64,000 bases of DNA from Mycolicibacterium baixiangningiae (GTDB taxonomy: Bacteria > Actinomycetota > Actinomycetes > Mycobacteriales > Mycobacteriaceae). The position numbers were made by a program, and so were the translations under genes. Each line of letters opens with the position of its first letter. The stretch's first letter is position 1. Below are positions 45,552 through 53,439 of this stretch, one piece after another. The notes under the pieces are model-generated. The model was not told the origin of the DNA. It saw nothing but the letters and a program-made list of their open reading frames with translations, and made no database searches. The stretch lies in assembly GCF_016313185.1 (NCBI RefSeq), contig NZ_CP066218.1:2294001-2358000 (forward strand), read 5' to 3'.

Positions 45552-46250
45552 TCAGGCGCGGTTGAGTCTCGCGGCGTGTTGGTCGATCAACCAGCGGGCG
45601 AGCTCGACAAGCTTGATGTTCGATCGCTGCGACGTCTGCACCATCAGGGCGAATGCCTCTACATCTGTGAGGTTTTCGCGGTGCATCAGAAGGCCTTTGG
45701 CTTGGCCGATGGCATCTCTGCTGGACAGCGCATCGCGGAATTGAGACTCAGCGGCGGCGCCTATGAGTGCGACGGAAGCGTGCTGGGCGAGCAGTTCGCC
45801 CACGAAAAGCGACTCCTCATCAAAGACGCCGGGTTGGCTTCCGTACAGGTTGAGCGCCCCCAGATTCTCTGAGTGAACGAAGAGCTGAAACGAAAGGAGG
45901 CTTCCGATGCCGCGCGCTGCAGCGGTTTTGGAGAAGCGCGGCCAGCGAGACTCCAGCGCCATGTCTTCGATGTGGACCGTCCGGTGCTCGCGCAGGGCGC
46001 TCACGCACGGCCCCTCATCGAGCGACGATTGAAGCTCGTCGAGTTCGACGACCAGTGGATCGCTGGGCACACGGGCCTTCACCCGACGCCCCTCGATCAA
46101 AGAGATTCCTGCCCACTGTGCGCCGGGCACTATCGCGATCGCGCCGTCAACGATCGAATGCAACGTCGATTCGGCGTCAGTTTGGTCCTGCATCTCAACA
46201 GCGAGATCGCCCAAGACTTGCGCCAAATCAACCCGTGACAGCCCGGTCAT
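45552..46250 (-). CDS. GAF-ANTAR regulator
   Basis: 232 residues from ATG 46250 (MTGLSRVDLAQVLGD). GAF: PGAQWAGISLIEGRRVKARV, SLDEGPCVSALREHRTVHIE, FVHSENLGALNLYGSQPGVF. ANTAR: SSRDAIGQAKGLLMHRENLT, VEAFALMVQTSQRSNIKLVE, LARWLIDQH. The AKGLLM motif is textbook ANTAR. It is convergent with the preceding gene and is the last gene of island B. The frame is open upstream of 46250, but those codons look non-coding. Confidence 0.87.
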   Translation of the reverse strand: MTGLSRVDLAQVLGDLAVEMQDQTDAESTLHSIVDGAIAIVPGAQWAGISLIEGRRVKARVPSDPLVVELDELQSSLDEGPCVSALREHRTVHIEDMALESRWPRFSKTAAARGIGSLLSFQLFVHSENLGALNLYGSQPGVFDEESLFVGELLAQHASVALIGAAAESQFRDALSSRDAIGQAKGLLMHRENLTDVEAFALMVQTSQRSNIKLVELARWLIDQHAARLNRA

Positions 46251-46488
46251 GCCAAAGGGTATATCCGATTTTGACGTCGACGACACACGTCGACCGGCGC
46301 ACTGGTGGCCGGTCCTGCCTGCGGGCGCGCACCCAGCAACCCATTTGCTTGAGGCCACGGGAGCGGCGACGTAGGAGTTACGGGTGGAGTTGCGGATCAT
46401 GACCAGCGGAAACGCCAGTGGGATGGGGGTCAGCGTCGAACTCGTCGAAAGCGGTCGCCTTGTCGCTGTATGCGTCGAGCGAACCGGA

Positions 46489-46526
46489 AGTCCATTGCTC
46501 ACAGGTTCGAGCCTCTCCCGCCCCGC
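46489..46526 (+). other. degenerate third tRNA-Met 3'-end copy, right boundary of the island array
   Basis: 31 of 38 positions match the attL sequence, including TCCATTG, GGTTCGAGCC and CCCGCCCC. The tRNA 5' half is absent. It ends one base before the stop codon of the CDF exporter gene, where core sequence resumes. Confidence 0.75.
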
Positions 46527-47573
46527 TCACTTCCCCGTGGCGGCAGGGTAGGCGTGGACGAGTGCGGTGGACAGCTTGGGCACCGCGTGGGTGAGGATGT
46601 GTTCGGCGTTGTGTGCGATGCGGTGGGCGTCCGCAAGTGTGATGGCGGGGTCGATGTCGAGTTCGGCTTCGGCGTGCAACCGGTGTCCGATCCAGCGCAT
46701 CCGCACGCTGCGCACGTCGGCGACGCCGGGTTGGGCTGCCAGCGCGGCTTCGGCGGAATCGACGAAGGTGGGGTCGACGCCGTCCATGAGCCGGCGGAAG
46801 ACATCACGAACAACGGTGCGCAAGACGGCGAGAATGGCCACGGTGATGAGCAGACCGATGATGGGATCGGCCATCGGAACGCCGAGCGCCACGCCACCTG
46901 CGCCGAACAGCACGGCCAGCGAGGTGAATCCGTCTGTGCGAGCGTGCAACCCATCGGCAACGAGTGCGGCAGATCCGATTCGGCGTCCCACGCGAATGCG
47001 GTAGACGGCGACCAGTTCGTTGCCGATGAAGCCGACGAGCCCGGCTGCGGCGACCCAGCCGACGTGCTCGATCGGGACAGGGTTGATGAGGCGGCGGATC
47101 GATTCCACGCCGGCGACGATGGCGGAGAGTGCGATCATCGCGACGACGAAGAGTCCGGCGATGTCCTCGGCGCGGCCGAATCCGTAGGTGTAGCGCCGCG
47201 TGGCGGCCTTGGTACCGAGCGCGAACGCGATCCACAACGGAACAGCCGTCAACGCGTCGGAGAAGTTGTGGATGGTGTCGGCGAGCAATGCCACGGAGCC
47301 GGAAAGCAGCACGATGACCAGCTGGGCCACCGTGGTGACGCCCAAAACCAACAGGCTGATCTTCACCGCCCGAATGCCGGCGACGCTGGACTCCAGCGCA
47401 TCGTCGATGCTGTCGGAGGCGTCGTGGCTGTGCGGGGCGAACACCTCGCGCAGGGCTGCGCGGAATGTGCAGAAAAGGCCTGTGGCGCTGGGATGGTGGT
47501 GCCCATGGTGGTCGTGAGGGTGCCCATGGTCATGACCGTGTCGGTGCACCGCCTCCGCTGGGTCGTGGCTCAT
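46527..47573 (-). CDS. CDF-family metal cation exporter
   Basis: 348 residues. The His-rich N-terminus (HRHGHDHGHPHDHHGHHH) binds metal. Six membrane helices follow, with the site residues in ALLADTIHNFSDAL (HxxxD) and ALVADGLHARTDGFTS (DxxHxxxD), then a C-terminal cytoplasmic domain (VADVRSVRMRWIGHRLHAE). It exports Zn, Ni or Co. Its ATG overlaps the stop of the KmtR-type repressor gene by 4 bases, so it is metal-regulated. In M. tuberculosis the KmtR target Rv2025c is a CDF exporter. Confidence 0.92.
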   Translation of the reverse strand: MSHDPAEAVHRHGHDHGHPHDHHGHHHPSATGLFCTFRAALREVFAPHSHDASDSIDDALESSVAGIRAVKISLLVLGVTTVAQLVIVLLSGSVALLADTIHNFSDALTAVPLWIAFALGTKAATRRYTYGFGRAEDIAGLFVVAMIALSAIVAGVESIRRLINPVPIEHVGWVAAAGLVGFIGNELVAVYRIRVGRRIGSAALVADGLHARTDGFTSLAVLFGAGGVALGVPMADPIIGLLITVAILAVLRTVVRDVFRRLMDGVDPTFVDSAEAALAAQPGVADVRSVRMRWIGHRLHAEAELDIDPAITLADAHRIAHNAEHILTHAVPKLSTALVHAYPAATGK

Positions 47574-47983
47574 GCGCGACGTTCAGTCGCGGAGGTCCGC
47601 GCGGGGTCGTCGCTGTGCAACATCGCCAGCTCGGTGGCGTCGCGGTGATGACCGGGAATCCCCGGTCCCGCGTGTTCGGCGTTGAACACCGCGTCGGTCA
47701 CCAGCTGCCTCACATGGTCGTTGTCGAGGCTGTAGAAAACGCTGGTGCCTTCCCGTCGGGTGCGTACCAATCGCGCCATTCGGAGTTTCGCCAGATGCTG
47801 CGACACCGACGGCGGCGCCTTGCTGACATGGGTAGCGAGGTCGTTGACCGACATCTCGCGGCTTGCCAGCGCCCACAGGATCTGCACGCGGGTGGCGTCG
47901 GCGAGCATCCGGAACACCTCCACGACCAGGTCGACCTGATCGGCGGGTAGCGGACGTCGACATTGTCGACTACCTGCATTCAT
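47570..47983 (-). CDS. kmtR: ArsR/SmtB-family nickel/cobalt sensor, KmtR-type
   Basis: 137 residues. Winged helix: SVNDLATHVSKAPPSVSQHL then LAKLRMARLVRTRREG. Metal ligands of KmtR (His88, Glu101, His102, His110, His111 in M. tuberculosis) correspond here to His90, Glu103, His104, His112 and His113, with identical spacing, so Ni2+/Co2+ sensing is predicted. The gene overlaps and precedes the exporter it should repress. The start ATG 47983 sits in an AT-rich patch that may include the operator. An alternative frame-consistent start is further in. Confidence 0.88.
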   Translation of the reverse strand: MNAGSRQCRRPLPADQVDLVVEVFRMLADATRVQILWALASREMSVNDLATHVSKAPPSVSQHLAKLRMARLVRTRREGTSVFYSLDNDHVRQLVTDAVFNAEHAGPGIPGHHRDATELAMLHSDDPARTSATERRA

Positions 47984-47998
47984 AAGCAGATAATAGGA
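47977..47998. promoter_or_regulatory. AT-rich putative kmtR promoter/operator
   Basis: The only AT-rich patch nearby, ATTCATAAGCAGATAAT with imperfect two-fold symmetry (ATT...AAT), overlaps the kmtR start. This fits an ArsR-type operator and a leaderless or short-leader transcript. Confidence 0.35.
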
Positions 47999-48137
47999 AA
48001 GGCAAGAACGCGTCGCAAGCTACTGGGGCGCGTCCGCCTCCCTTGCGCCGCCGACGAAGAATGTCATGCGCGGGGACGGCTCATGTGTAAGTCGACCGCG
48101 CTGATCTGCATCGTTTGTCCGACGCGGATTGGGGAAC

Positions 48138-49451
48138 ATGGCGGAGATGATTTCGCCCGAGCTGACGAGAGCTAGACAGGCGCCCGCGGTCGAAAAGTCG
48201 GACACTCGCGCGCGAAGTCTGGTGAGTTACCTGGTGATGCCGAGGCCGAAGGACCTCGTCAAAGGCCTTCTCATTCCCGTCACCTACGGGCTGGGACTAC
48301 TCAGCGTCGGTGCCGCCACCGGCGAGTCGGTGCTGCGGGCAGTGGTGGTCCTGCTGGCTGTCGAGTTGCTGGTGTACCCGGCTCGATACCAGTGGAACGA
48401 CGTCCGCGGATTCGTCGCCGACCAGCAGCACCCGTCGAGCAGCAGCCGCGGTCGGCTGCCCGGACCGCTGAGCTGCGCGCGTTCCCGCATCCTCACCAGC
48501 TGCAGCGTCGCGGCGGCGAAGTTGGTGGCCGCCGCTGCGTTGATCGTCCTCCTGCCCGGCCTGGATCTTGCCGGCATCCTGACATTCGCGATCGTCGGCG
48601 TGTTCGCCGTCGCGATCGTCTACGAGTTGCTGCGATCCGTCAGCACCGGTCGACGCAGTGAGATGCCTGCACCGGTCACGGCCGGCATCGTCGGGCTCTG
48701 GGTCACCGTCGGCGCCGGCTACGTCGTGCGCGGGATCACCGGGCTGGCGTTGGCCGTCAACCTGTCCGAGCGGCCGACTCTGGCGGCGGCGGCCGCGGTC
48801 ACTCTGTGGGCGTACGGCATAGCGTTCGTCACCAGCCGATGGGCTTTGGAGGCAACGGCATTCGCATCCGTCGACGACGGTCGGGTGACATGGAGAGCGG
48901 CGGCAGGCCAGGCGCGAGAACATCTTCTCGCGCTTGCCCGGTGGTTACCCCTGAGGTTGGAACCTGCCTCGTCGCTTCGAGATTGGGCGCCTCTGGCGGG
49001 ACGGACGCCGGCCACCGCGCCGTGGAATGTGGCGATGGTGCTGGCAGGCACTGCAGCCGGGCTCACCGGGCGGCTTCTCTGCGGCCCATGCTCGCCGATC
49101 GAGGGCGGTATCGCGGCGGTCGCCGGTGGGATTCTGACGAGTGTGGCGATCGCCGCGGCGCCATGGCGCAAGAGTGCTGTCGCCCTCGGGGCGGCGGTCC
49201 TTTTCGCGGCGATGGTGCTGATGGGCTCGCCCAAGCCGCTGCTGGGAATCTCTCCGTGGCTCTTGGTGCTGGGCGCCTATCTGTTCTTCAGTACCCGCAC
49301 ACTGCGCAAGCTGGGGCAACGCAGTCCGGCCGCCCACGCCGTGGGCGCCGCCGTGGCGCCGTTCGGACGCCTGGTCCTCGGGCGTGCGACCTGGGAGGCG
49401 ATTCAGACCCACCACGACGTACTGCCTACCGCAGGTGCCAGGCGTGCATGA
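48138..49451 (+). CDS. UbiA-like integral membrane protein
   Basis: 437 residues with about ten hydrophobic helices. The first loop reads YQWNDVRGFVADQQHP followed by RGRLPG, which resembles the Asp-rich prenyl diphosphate loop of UbiA prenyltransferases (NDxxDxxxD, then R-x-x-P-G), but the central Asp is Gly. The second Asp-rich loop is not obvious, so activity is uncertain. The start is ATG 48138; ATG 48147 is possible. It overlaps the next gene, and four genes to 52770 run in one direction. A membrane-lipid or polyol-lipid role is a guess. Confidence 0.65.
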   Translation: MAEMISPELTRARQAPAVEKSDTRARSLVSYLVMPRPKDLVKGLLIPVTYGLGLLSVGAATGESVLRAVVVLLAVELLVYPARYQWNDVRGFVADQQHPSSSSRGRLPGPLSCARSRILTSCSVAAAKLVAAAALIVLLPGLDLAGILTFAIVGVFAVAIVYELLRSVSTGRRSEMPAPVTAGIVGLWVTVGAGYVVRGITGLALAVNLSERPTLAAAAAVTLWAYGIAFVTSRWALEATAFASVDDGRVTWRAAAGQAREHLLALARWLPLRLEPASSLRDWAPLAGRTPATAPWNVAMVLAGTAAGLTGRLLCGPCSPIEGGIAAVAGGILTSVAIAAAPWRKSAVALGAAVLFAAMVLMGSPKPLLGISPWLLVLGAYLFFSTRTLRKLGQRSPAAHAVGAAVAPFGRLVLGRATWEAIQTHHDVLPTAGARRA

Positions 49452-50259
49452 GAGCGCTGAGTCGGAGCAACTGTTGGAGGTTGCCCGGCTCGCGGCGGAG
49501 GCCGGCGCAGCGGTCGCGTTGGAGTGGCAGGGACGCGCTTCGTCGCTGGACATCGAACAGAAGACCGGGCCGCGTGATCTCGTCTCCCGGGCCGACCGGG
49601 AGGCGGAGGACTCGATCCGATCGGTGCTGGGGCGCCTGCGGCCCGACGACGGCGTGCTCGGCGAGGAAGGCGGGACCACTCCTGGCGTCAGCGACGTCCA
49701 GTGGGCCGTCGACCCGATCGACGGCACCACCAACTATCTCTACGGTCGATCGGACTGGGCGGTCAGCGTGGCCGCTGTGCGCCGGTCCGACCGCCGGATC
49801 CTGGCCGGTGCGGTCGCCGAACCGATGCTCGGCAGGCTCACCATGGCCCGCGCAGGGGGCGGGGTGTCCGGTACGCACATCCCGACGGCGGCGCAGGCCG
49901 AGTCGGCATCGCTTCACCAAGCGTTGATCGAGGTGAACTTCGGGCGGGAAGATCAGAAAGATCGCGCCGGACCGATGGTGAACGCCCTGGTGCCCAACGT
50001 GCGCGATGTGCGCCGCGGCGGCAGCGCCGCCTGTGCACTGGCCCAGGTCGCCACGGGACGAGTCGACGCCGTGTGGGCCCCCGGCCTGCAACCATGGGAT
50101 TGCGCCGCGGGAGTTCTGCTCGTCCTGGAAGCCGGCGGGACGGTGGGTGACCTTTCCGGGCCGACGCCGGGCACCTGGCCCGAAAGTGGCGACGTCCTGG
50201 CCGCCGATCCGGCTCTCTGGGCGTCGCTACGTGAGATTTTGGCGGCGATTTACGAATAG
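49444..50259 (+). CDS. inositol monophosphatase-family phosphatase
   Basis: 271 residues from GTG 49444, overlapping the previous stop by 8 bases (GTG 49435 also possible). Metal-site motifs of the family are complete: GEEGG (Glu pair), WAVDPIDGTTNYLYG (DPIDGT), and AVWAPGLQPWDCAAGVLLV (WD motif). It cleaves inositol phosphate or related sugar/polyol phosphates. Location beside a mannitol dehydrogenase-like gene suggests a polyol phosphate substrate. Confidence 0.88.
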   Translation: MHESAESEQLLEVARLAAEAGAAVALEWQGRASSLDIEQKTGPRDLVSRADREAEDSIRSVLGRLRPDDGVLGEEGGTTPGVSDVQWAVDPIDGTTNYLYGRSDWAVSVAAVRRSDRRILAGAVAEPMLGRLTMARAGGGVSGTHIPTAAQAESASLHQALIEVNFGREDQKDRAGPMVNALVPNVRDVRRGGSAACALAQVATGRVDAVWAPGLQPWDCAAGVLLVLEAGGTVGDLSGPTPGTWPESGDVLAADPALWASLREILAAIYE

Positions 50260-50372
50260 ACCGTTTGGCACGGGCCCGCGGTGGTATTACGCGCTGCGAG
50301 CGTTCAGAACAAGCGCCTTACTCGACGGGGCGCCGAGTCGCGCCCCCCGACAAGTTCATAGGGGGAAGCGCT

Positions 50373-51899
50373 GTGTCCAATGTATTTCGACTACGCCCGA
50401 ATGTGGGGATCCCTCTCAACGAGGAGATGCTTCCGCTGCATGCGAAGGCGCTCACACTGCCCACCTACGACCGGTCCACCATCACTCCGGGAATCGTCCA
50501 CATCGGTGTCGGCGGTTTCCACCGCGCTCACCAGGCCGTCTACCTCGACGATCTCGCAGCGAAAGGTGTGTCGAGCAGTTGGGGTGTGGTCGGTGTCGGG
50601 ATGCACAATCGCCAGATGAAGGACGCGCTGCTCGCCCAGGACTGCCTCTACACCGTGGTCGAGCGCAGCGCCGATCGCGAGATCGGCCGCGTCATCGGCT
50701 CGATGTGCCATTACCTTTTCGCACCCGAAGAGAGTCGGCAGGTGGTCGCGGCTCTGGCCGATGAGCGCACCCGTATCGTCAGCCTGACCATCACCGGGGA
50801 CGGGTATCACCTGCGCTCCGACACCAAAGAGTTCGATGATCAAGCTCCCGAGGTGACCGCGGACCTCGCCGGCAGCAACCAGAGCTTCTCGACCGTGTGG
50901 GCGTATCTGGCCGAGGCGCTCGATCAGCGCCGTCGAGAGGGCAGGCCACCGTTCTCGGTGATGTCCTGTGACAACGTCGCGGACAACGGGCGTGCCGCGC
51001 GTACGGCATTGGTGTCGTTCGCGGCGCTGCGGGACGCGTCACTGGCCCGGTGGATCGAACAGAACGTCGCCTTCCCTGCGACGATGGTCGACAGGATCAC
51101 GCCGAAGACCACCGCGCACGACCGAAACGGCATCGAACAAGCCTTCGGAGTGGCCGACCGTTGGCCGGTGGTGACCGAGTCCTTCAGCCAATGGGTCATG
51201 GAGGACACGTTCTGCGCCGGGCGCCCCGCGTTGGAGGAGGTCGGCGTGGAACTCGTGTCCGACGTGGCTCCGCACAAACTCGTGAAGAGTCGACTGCTCA
51301 ATGGAAGTCATTGCGCGCTAGGCTATCTCGGCCTTCTCGCCGGCTATCAGAAGTCGCAACAGGCGATGCGTGACCCGGTCATCTATCAATACGTCGAGCA
51401 ACTCATGCGCGAGGAGGTGGCGGCGCTTCTCCCCGCGATCGCGGGGCTCGACGTCCAGCAGTACCAGGAAACGCTTCTCGAAAGACTGGCCAATCCGCAT
51501 GTCAGCGACCAACTCTCGCGCTTGGCCGCCCGAGGATCGACGAAGATGCCGTCCTACCTGCTGCCGTCGCTCGTGGAGGCGCGTGCCCAAGGCCGTCCGC
51601 ACGCGCTGCTGACCCTGGCGCTCGCCGCCTGGATGCGTTACCTACGCGGATACGACTTCACCGGTCGCCCCCTGCGCATCGAAGACCCGCGCGCGCAGCA
51701 GCTGACGACGATCGCGAAAGTGGCGCAGAACAATCCGCAACCGCTGCTGGACGGTTTTGACATATTCGCCGAGCTCCGCGGCGACCGTCAGTTCGCCGAA
51801 AGTCTCGGGAGGTCGATGCGCGACCTTGACCGTCTCGGGGTGAAGGGTGCACTGGGCCGCGCTCTCTCCGGCGCGGATACCACGACGGCAACCGGTTAA
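50373..51899 (+). CDS. mannitol dehydrogenase-family polyol oxidoreductase
   Basis: 508 residues, the length of long-chain mannitol 2-dehydrogenases. The Rossmann start is IVHIGVGGFHRAHQAVYLDD. The catalytic signature KxxxxNxxH appears as KLVKSRLLNGSHCALGYLG. The NAD-binding and helical C-terminal domains are complete. It oxidises a sugar alcohol such as mannitol or arabinitol to a ketose. GTG 50373 has GGGGGAAG 8 bases upstream. Confidence 0.92.
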   Translation: MSNVFRLRPNVGIPLNEEMLPLHAKALTLPTYDRSTITPGIVHIGVGGFHRAHQAVYLDDLAAKGVSSSWGVVGVGMHNRQMKDALLAQDCLYTVVERSADREIGRVIGSMCHYLFAPEESRQVVAALADERTRIVSLTITGDGYHLRSDTKEFDDQAPEVTADLAGSNQSFSTVWAYLAEALDQRRREGRPPFSVMSCDNVADNGRAARTALVSFAALRDASLARWIEQNVAFPATMVDRITPKTTAHDRNGIEQAFGVADRWPVVTESFSQWVMEDTFCAGRPALEEVGVELVSDVAPHKLVKSRLLNGSHCALGYLGLLAGYQKSQQAMRDPVIYQYVEQLMREEVAALLPAIAGLDVQQYQETLLERLANPHVSDQLSRLAARGSTKMPSYLLPSLVEARAQGRPHALLTLALAAWMRYLRGYDFTGRPLRIEDPRAQQLTTIAKVAQNNPQPLLDGFDIFAELRGDRQFAESLGRSMRDLDRLGVKGALGRALSGADTTTATG

Positions 51900-51909
51900 G
51901 GAGCCACTT

Positions 51910-52770
51910 TTGCAGCAGTTCAGCCATATCGATGCCGGCGCCGTCCGAGTCCTGCTGTGCGACGCGGACGGGAACCTGTTCCCGTCGGAGGAGCCGGCTT
52001 TCGACGCATCGGTGGGGGTGACGAACCGATTCCTGCAGCGCTTCGGCCTGCCCGGGAACCGCACCGCGGATCAACTCCGCAAGGAAACCACCGGCAAGAA
52101 TTTCCGGACGACGGCGGTGGAACTCGCGGTGGCCGGCGGTGTGCCCCTGGAAGCGCCGCTGGCGGTGGGTCGTCCGGGTGCGGTCGTCGCATCACAGGAC
52201 GAGGTCGACAGCGGCGCGGCGCTCACCGGCCGGGAGCTCGAGCAGTGGGTGCGGGAGGAGAAAGACGTCGTCACCGCCCACCTCGGTGCCACCCTGGTTC
52301 CCGACCCGGACGTGCTCGGCCCCCTCGAGAGCCTGAGCCGGCATTTCGCGCTGGCGGCCGTGAGTTCGAGCGCCTCGCCGCGGTTGGATGCGTCCTTCCG
52401 CGCCACGGGGCTGGCCTCGCTCATACCGGCGGATGTGCGGTTCAGCGCGGAAGATTCGCTGCCCGTTCCCACCAGCAAGCCCGACCCGGCCGTGTACCTG
52501 TTCGCCGCCGACGCGCTGGGCATCGGGAAGAGCCAAGGCCTGGCGATCGAGGATGCCGTCGCCGGAGCGCAGTCCGCGGTAGCGGCGGGTTTCGTCACCG
52601 TCGGCAACGTGATGTTCGTGCCGCCCGAGGAGCGAGTCGACCGATCGATCGAGTTGCGTCAGGCGGGGGTCTCTGCCGTCATCGATTCATGGCGTGACCT
52701 GTGCGACGTCCTCATTCCCGCCGCCCCTGTGACGGCCGGGAAGAGGGTCGCGGCCGAACCCTCCCGATAG
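51910..52770 (+). CDS. HAD-superfamily phosphatase/mutase-like protein
   Basis: 286 residues from TTG 51910, chosen because AAGGAG lies 7 bases upstream and because an upstream start would overlap the dehydrogenase gene. Motif I LLCDADGNLFPSE (nucleophile Asp), motif II AAVSSSASPRL, motif III SKPDPAVYLFA, motif IV GLAIEDAVAGAQSA are all typical of the beta-phosphoglucomutase-like HAD group with an inserted cap. It probably dephosphorylates a sugar or polyol phosphate in the same pathway as the two preceding enzymes. Confidence 0.85.
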   Translation: MQQFSHIDAGAVRVLLCDADGNLFPSEEPAFDASVGVTNRFLQRFGLPGNRTADQLRKETTGKNFRTTAVELAVAGGVPLEAPLAVGRPGAVVASQDEVDSGAALTGRELEQWVREEKDVVTAHLGATLVPDPDVLGPLESLSRHFALAAVSSSASPRLDASFRATGLASLIPADVRFSAEDSLPVPTSKPDPAVYLFAADALGIGKSQGLAIEDAVAGAQSAVAAGFVTVGNVMFVPPEERVDRSIELRQAGVSAVIDSWRDLCDVLIPAAPVTAGKRVAAEPSR

Positions 52771-52795
52771 GGACTCCGGGGCGTTACCGCTACCG

Positions 52796-52816
52796 CCCGC
52801 GCATTACCTGCGGGCA
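52796..52816. terminator. short hairpin after the polyol operon
   Basis: GCCCGC-N9-GCGGGC forms a 6-bp GC stem 26 bases after the HAD stop and before the convergent VOC gene. There is no T-run, as is usual for mycobacterial terminators, so the call is tentative. Confidence 0.3.
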
Positions 52817-52837
52817 CCCCGTGTGGGCTGACGGGCT

Positions 52838-53305
52838 TCAGTTCATCGCGATGAGTTCGAGCTGGATGTTGTCGGGGTCCCGGAACACCACGGTCGAGTA
52901 GGAGATCGGCTGAGTCTCATCGACGACGCCCGTGTGGGGAACGCCGAGTTCGTCGAGCCACTCGGTCCAGGCCAGCAGTGCCGCGCGGCCCGCCACTCCG
53001 AATGACACATGATCCAACCCCGTCCGCGCCTCGTCGAACGGCTCGCCGCCGTTGCCGATGTTGGTGTGCAGCCCGAAGATCAGGCCCGACCGAGGCTCCG
53101 GCAGCAGCACGGCGTAACCCGTCTCTTCCCGCCCGTAGTGCGGGATGGTGATGTCCAACCGCTCCGTTCGGAACACCCGCTGATACCACGCGATGCTCGC
53201 CTCGAGGTCGGTCACCGTCAACGAAACATGATGGACGCCACTGAAACTCGCGTCGATGAACTCGCTCAACGAAAATCCCCTCACCCGGTGGCGCGGATGC
53301 GTCAT
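52838..53305 (-). CDS. glyoxalase/VOC-superfamily protein
   Basis: About 155 residues. Two beta-alpha-beta-beta-beta modules: GVHHVSLTVTDLEASIAWYQ at the start and LDHVSFGVAGRAALLAWTEW in the middle, ending VVFRDPDNIQLELIAMN (His and Glu metal ligands). It is a single-domain VOC enzyme or a resistance/isomerase protein; the substrate is unknown. The start is uncertain: ATG 53305, or a TTG about 12 codons downstream that gives the usual SEFIDASFSGVHH N-terminus. Confidence 0.82.
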   Translation of the reverse strand: MTHPRHRVRGFSLSEFIDASFSGVHHVSLTVTDLEASIAWYQRVFRTERLDITIPHYGREETGYAVLLPEPRSGLIFGLHTNIGNGGEPFDEARTGLDHVSFGVAGRAALLAWTEWLDELGVPHTGVVDETQPISYSTVVFRDPDNIQLELIAMN

Positions 53306-53439
53306 CGCGCCGAACCCGGCCAACCACCGGTGATACCGCCACGTCCAGCGCTTCCACAGTATGCGCCTCCACACCGGCGCGGGCTCTTCAATGCAGGCCG
53401 TGACCAACGCAGGCTCGCGCCGATGACGCAAACCCCACC

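Noticed and set aside
46470..47648. 392-codon plus-strand frame opposite the CDF exporter
   Set aside because: Antisense artefact; the minus strand has complete CDF and ArsR proteins.
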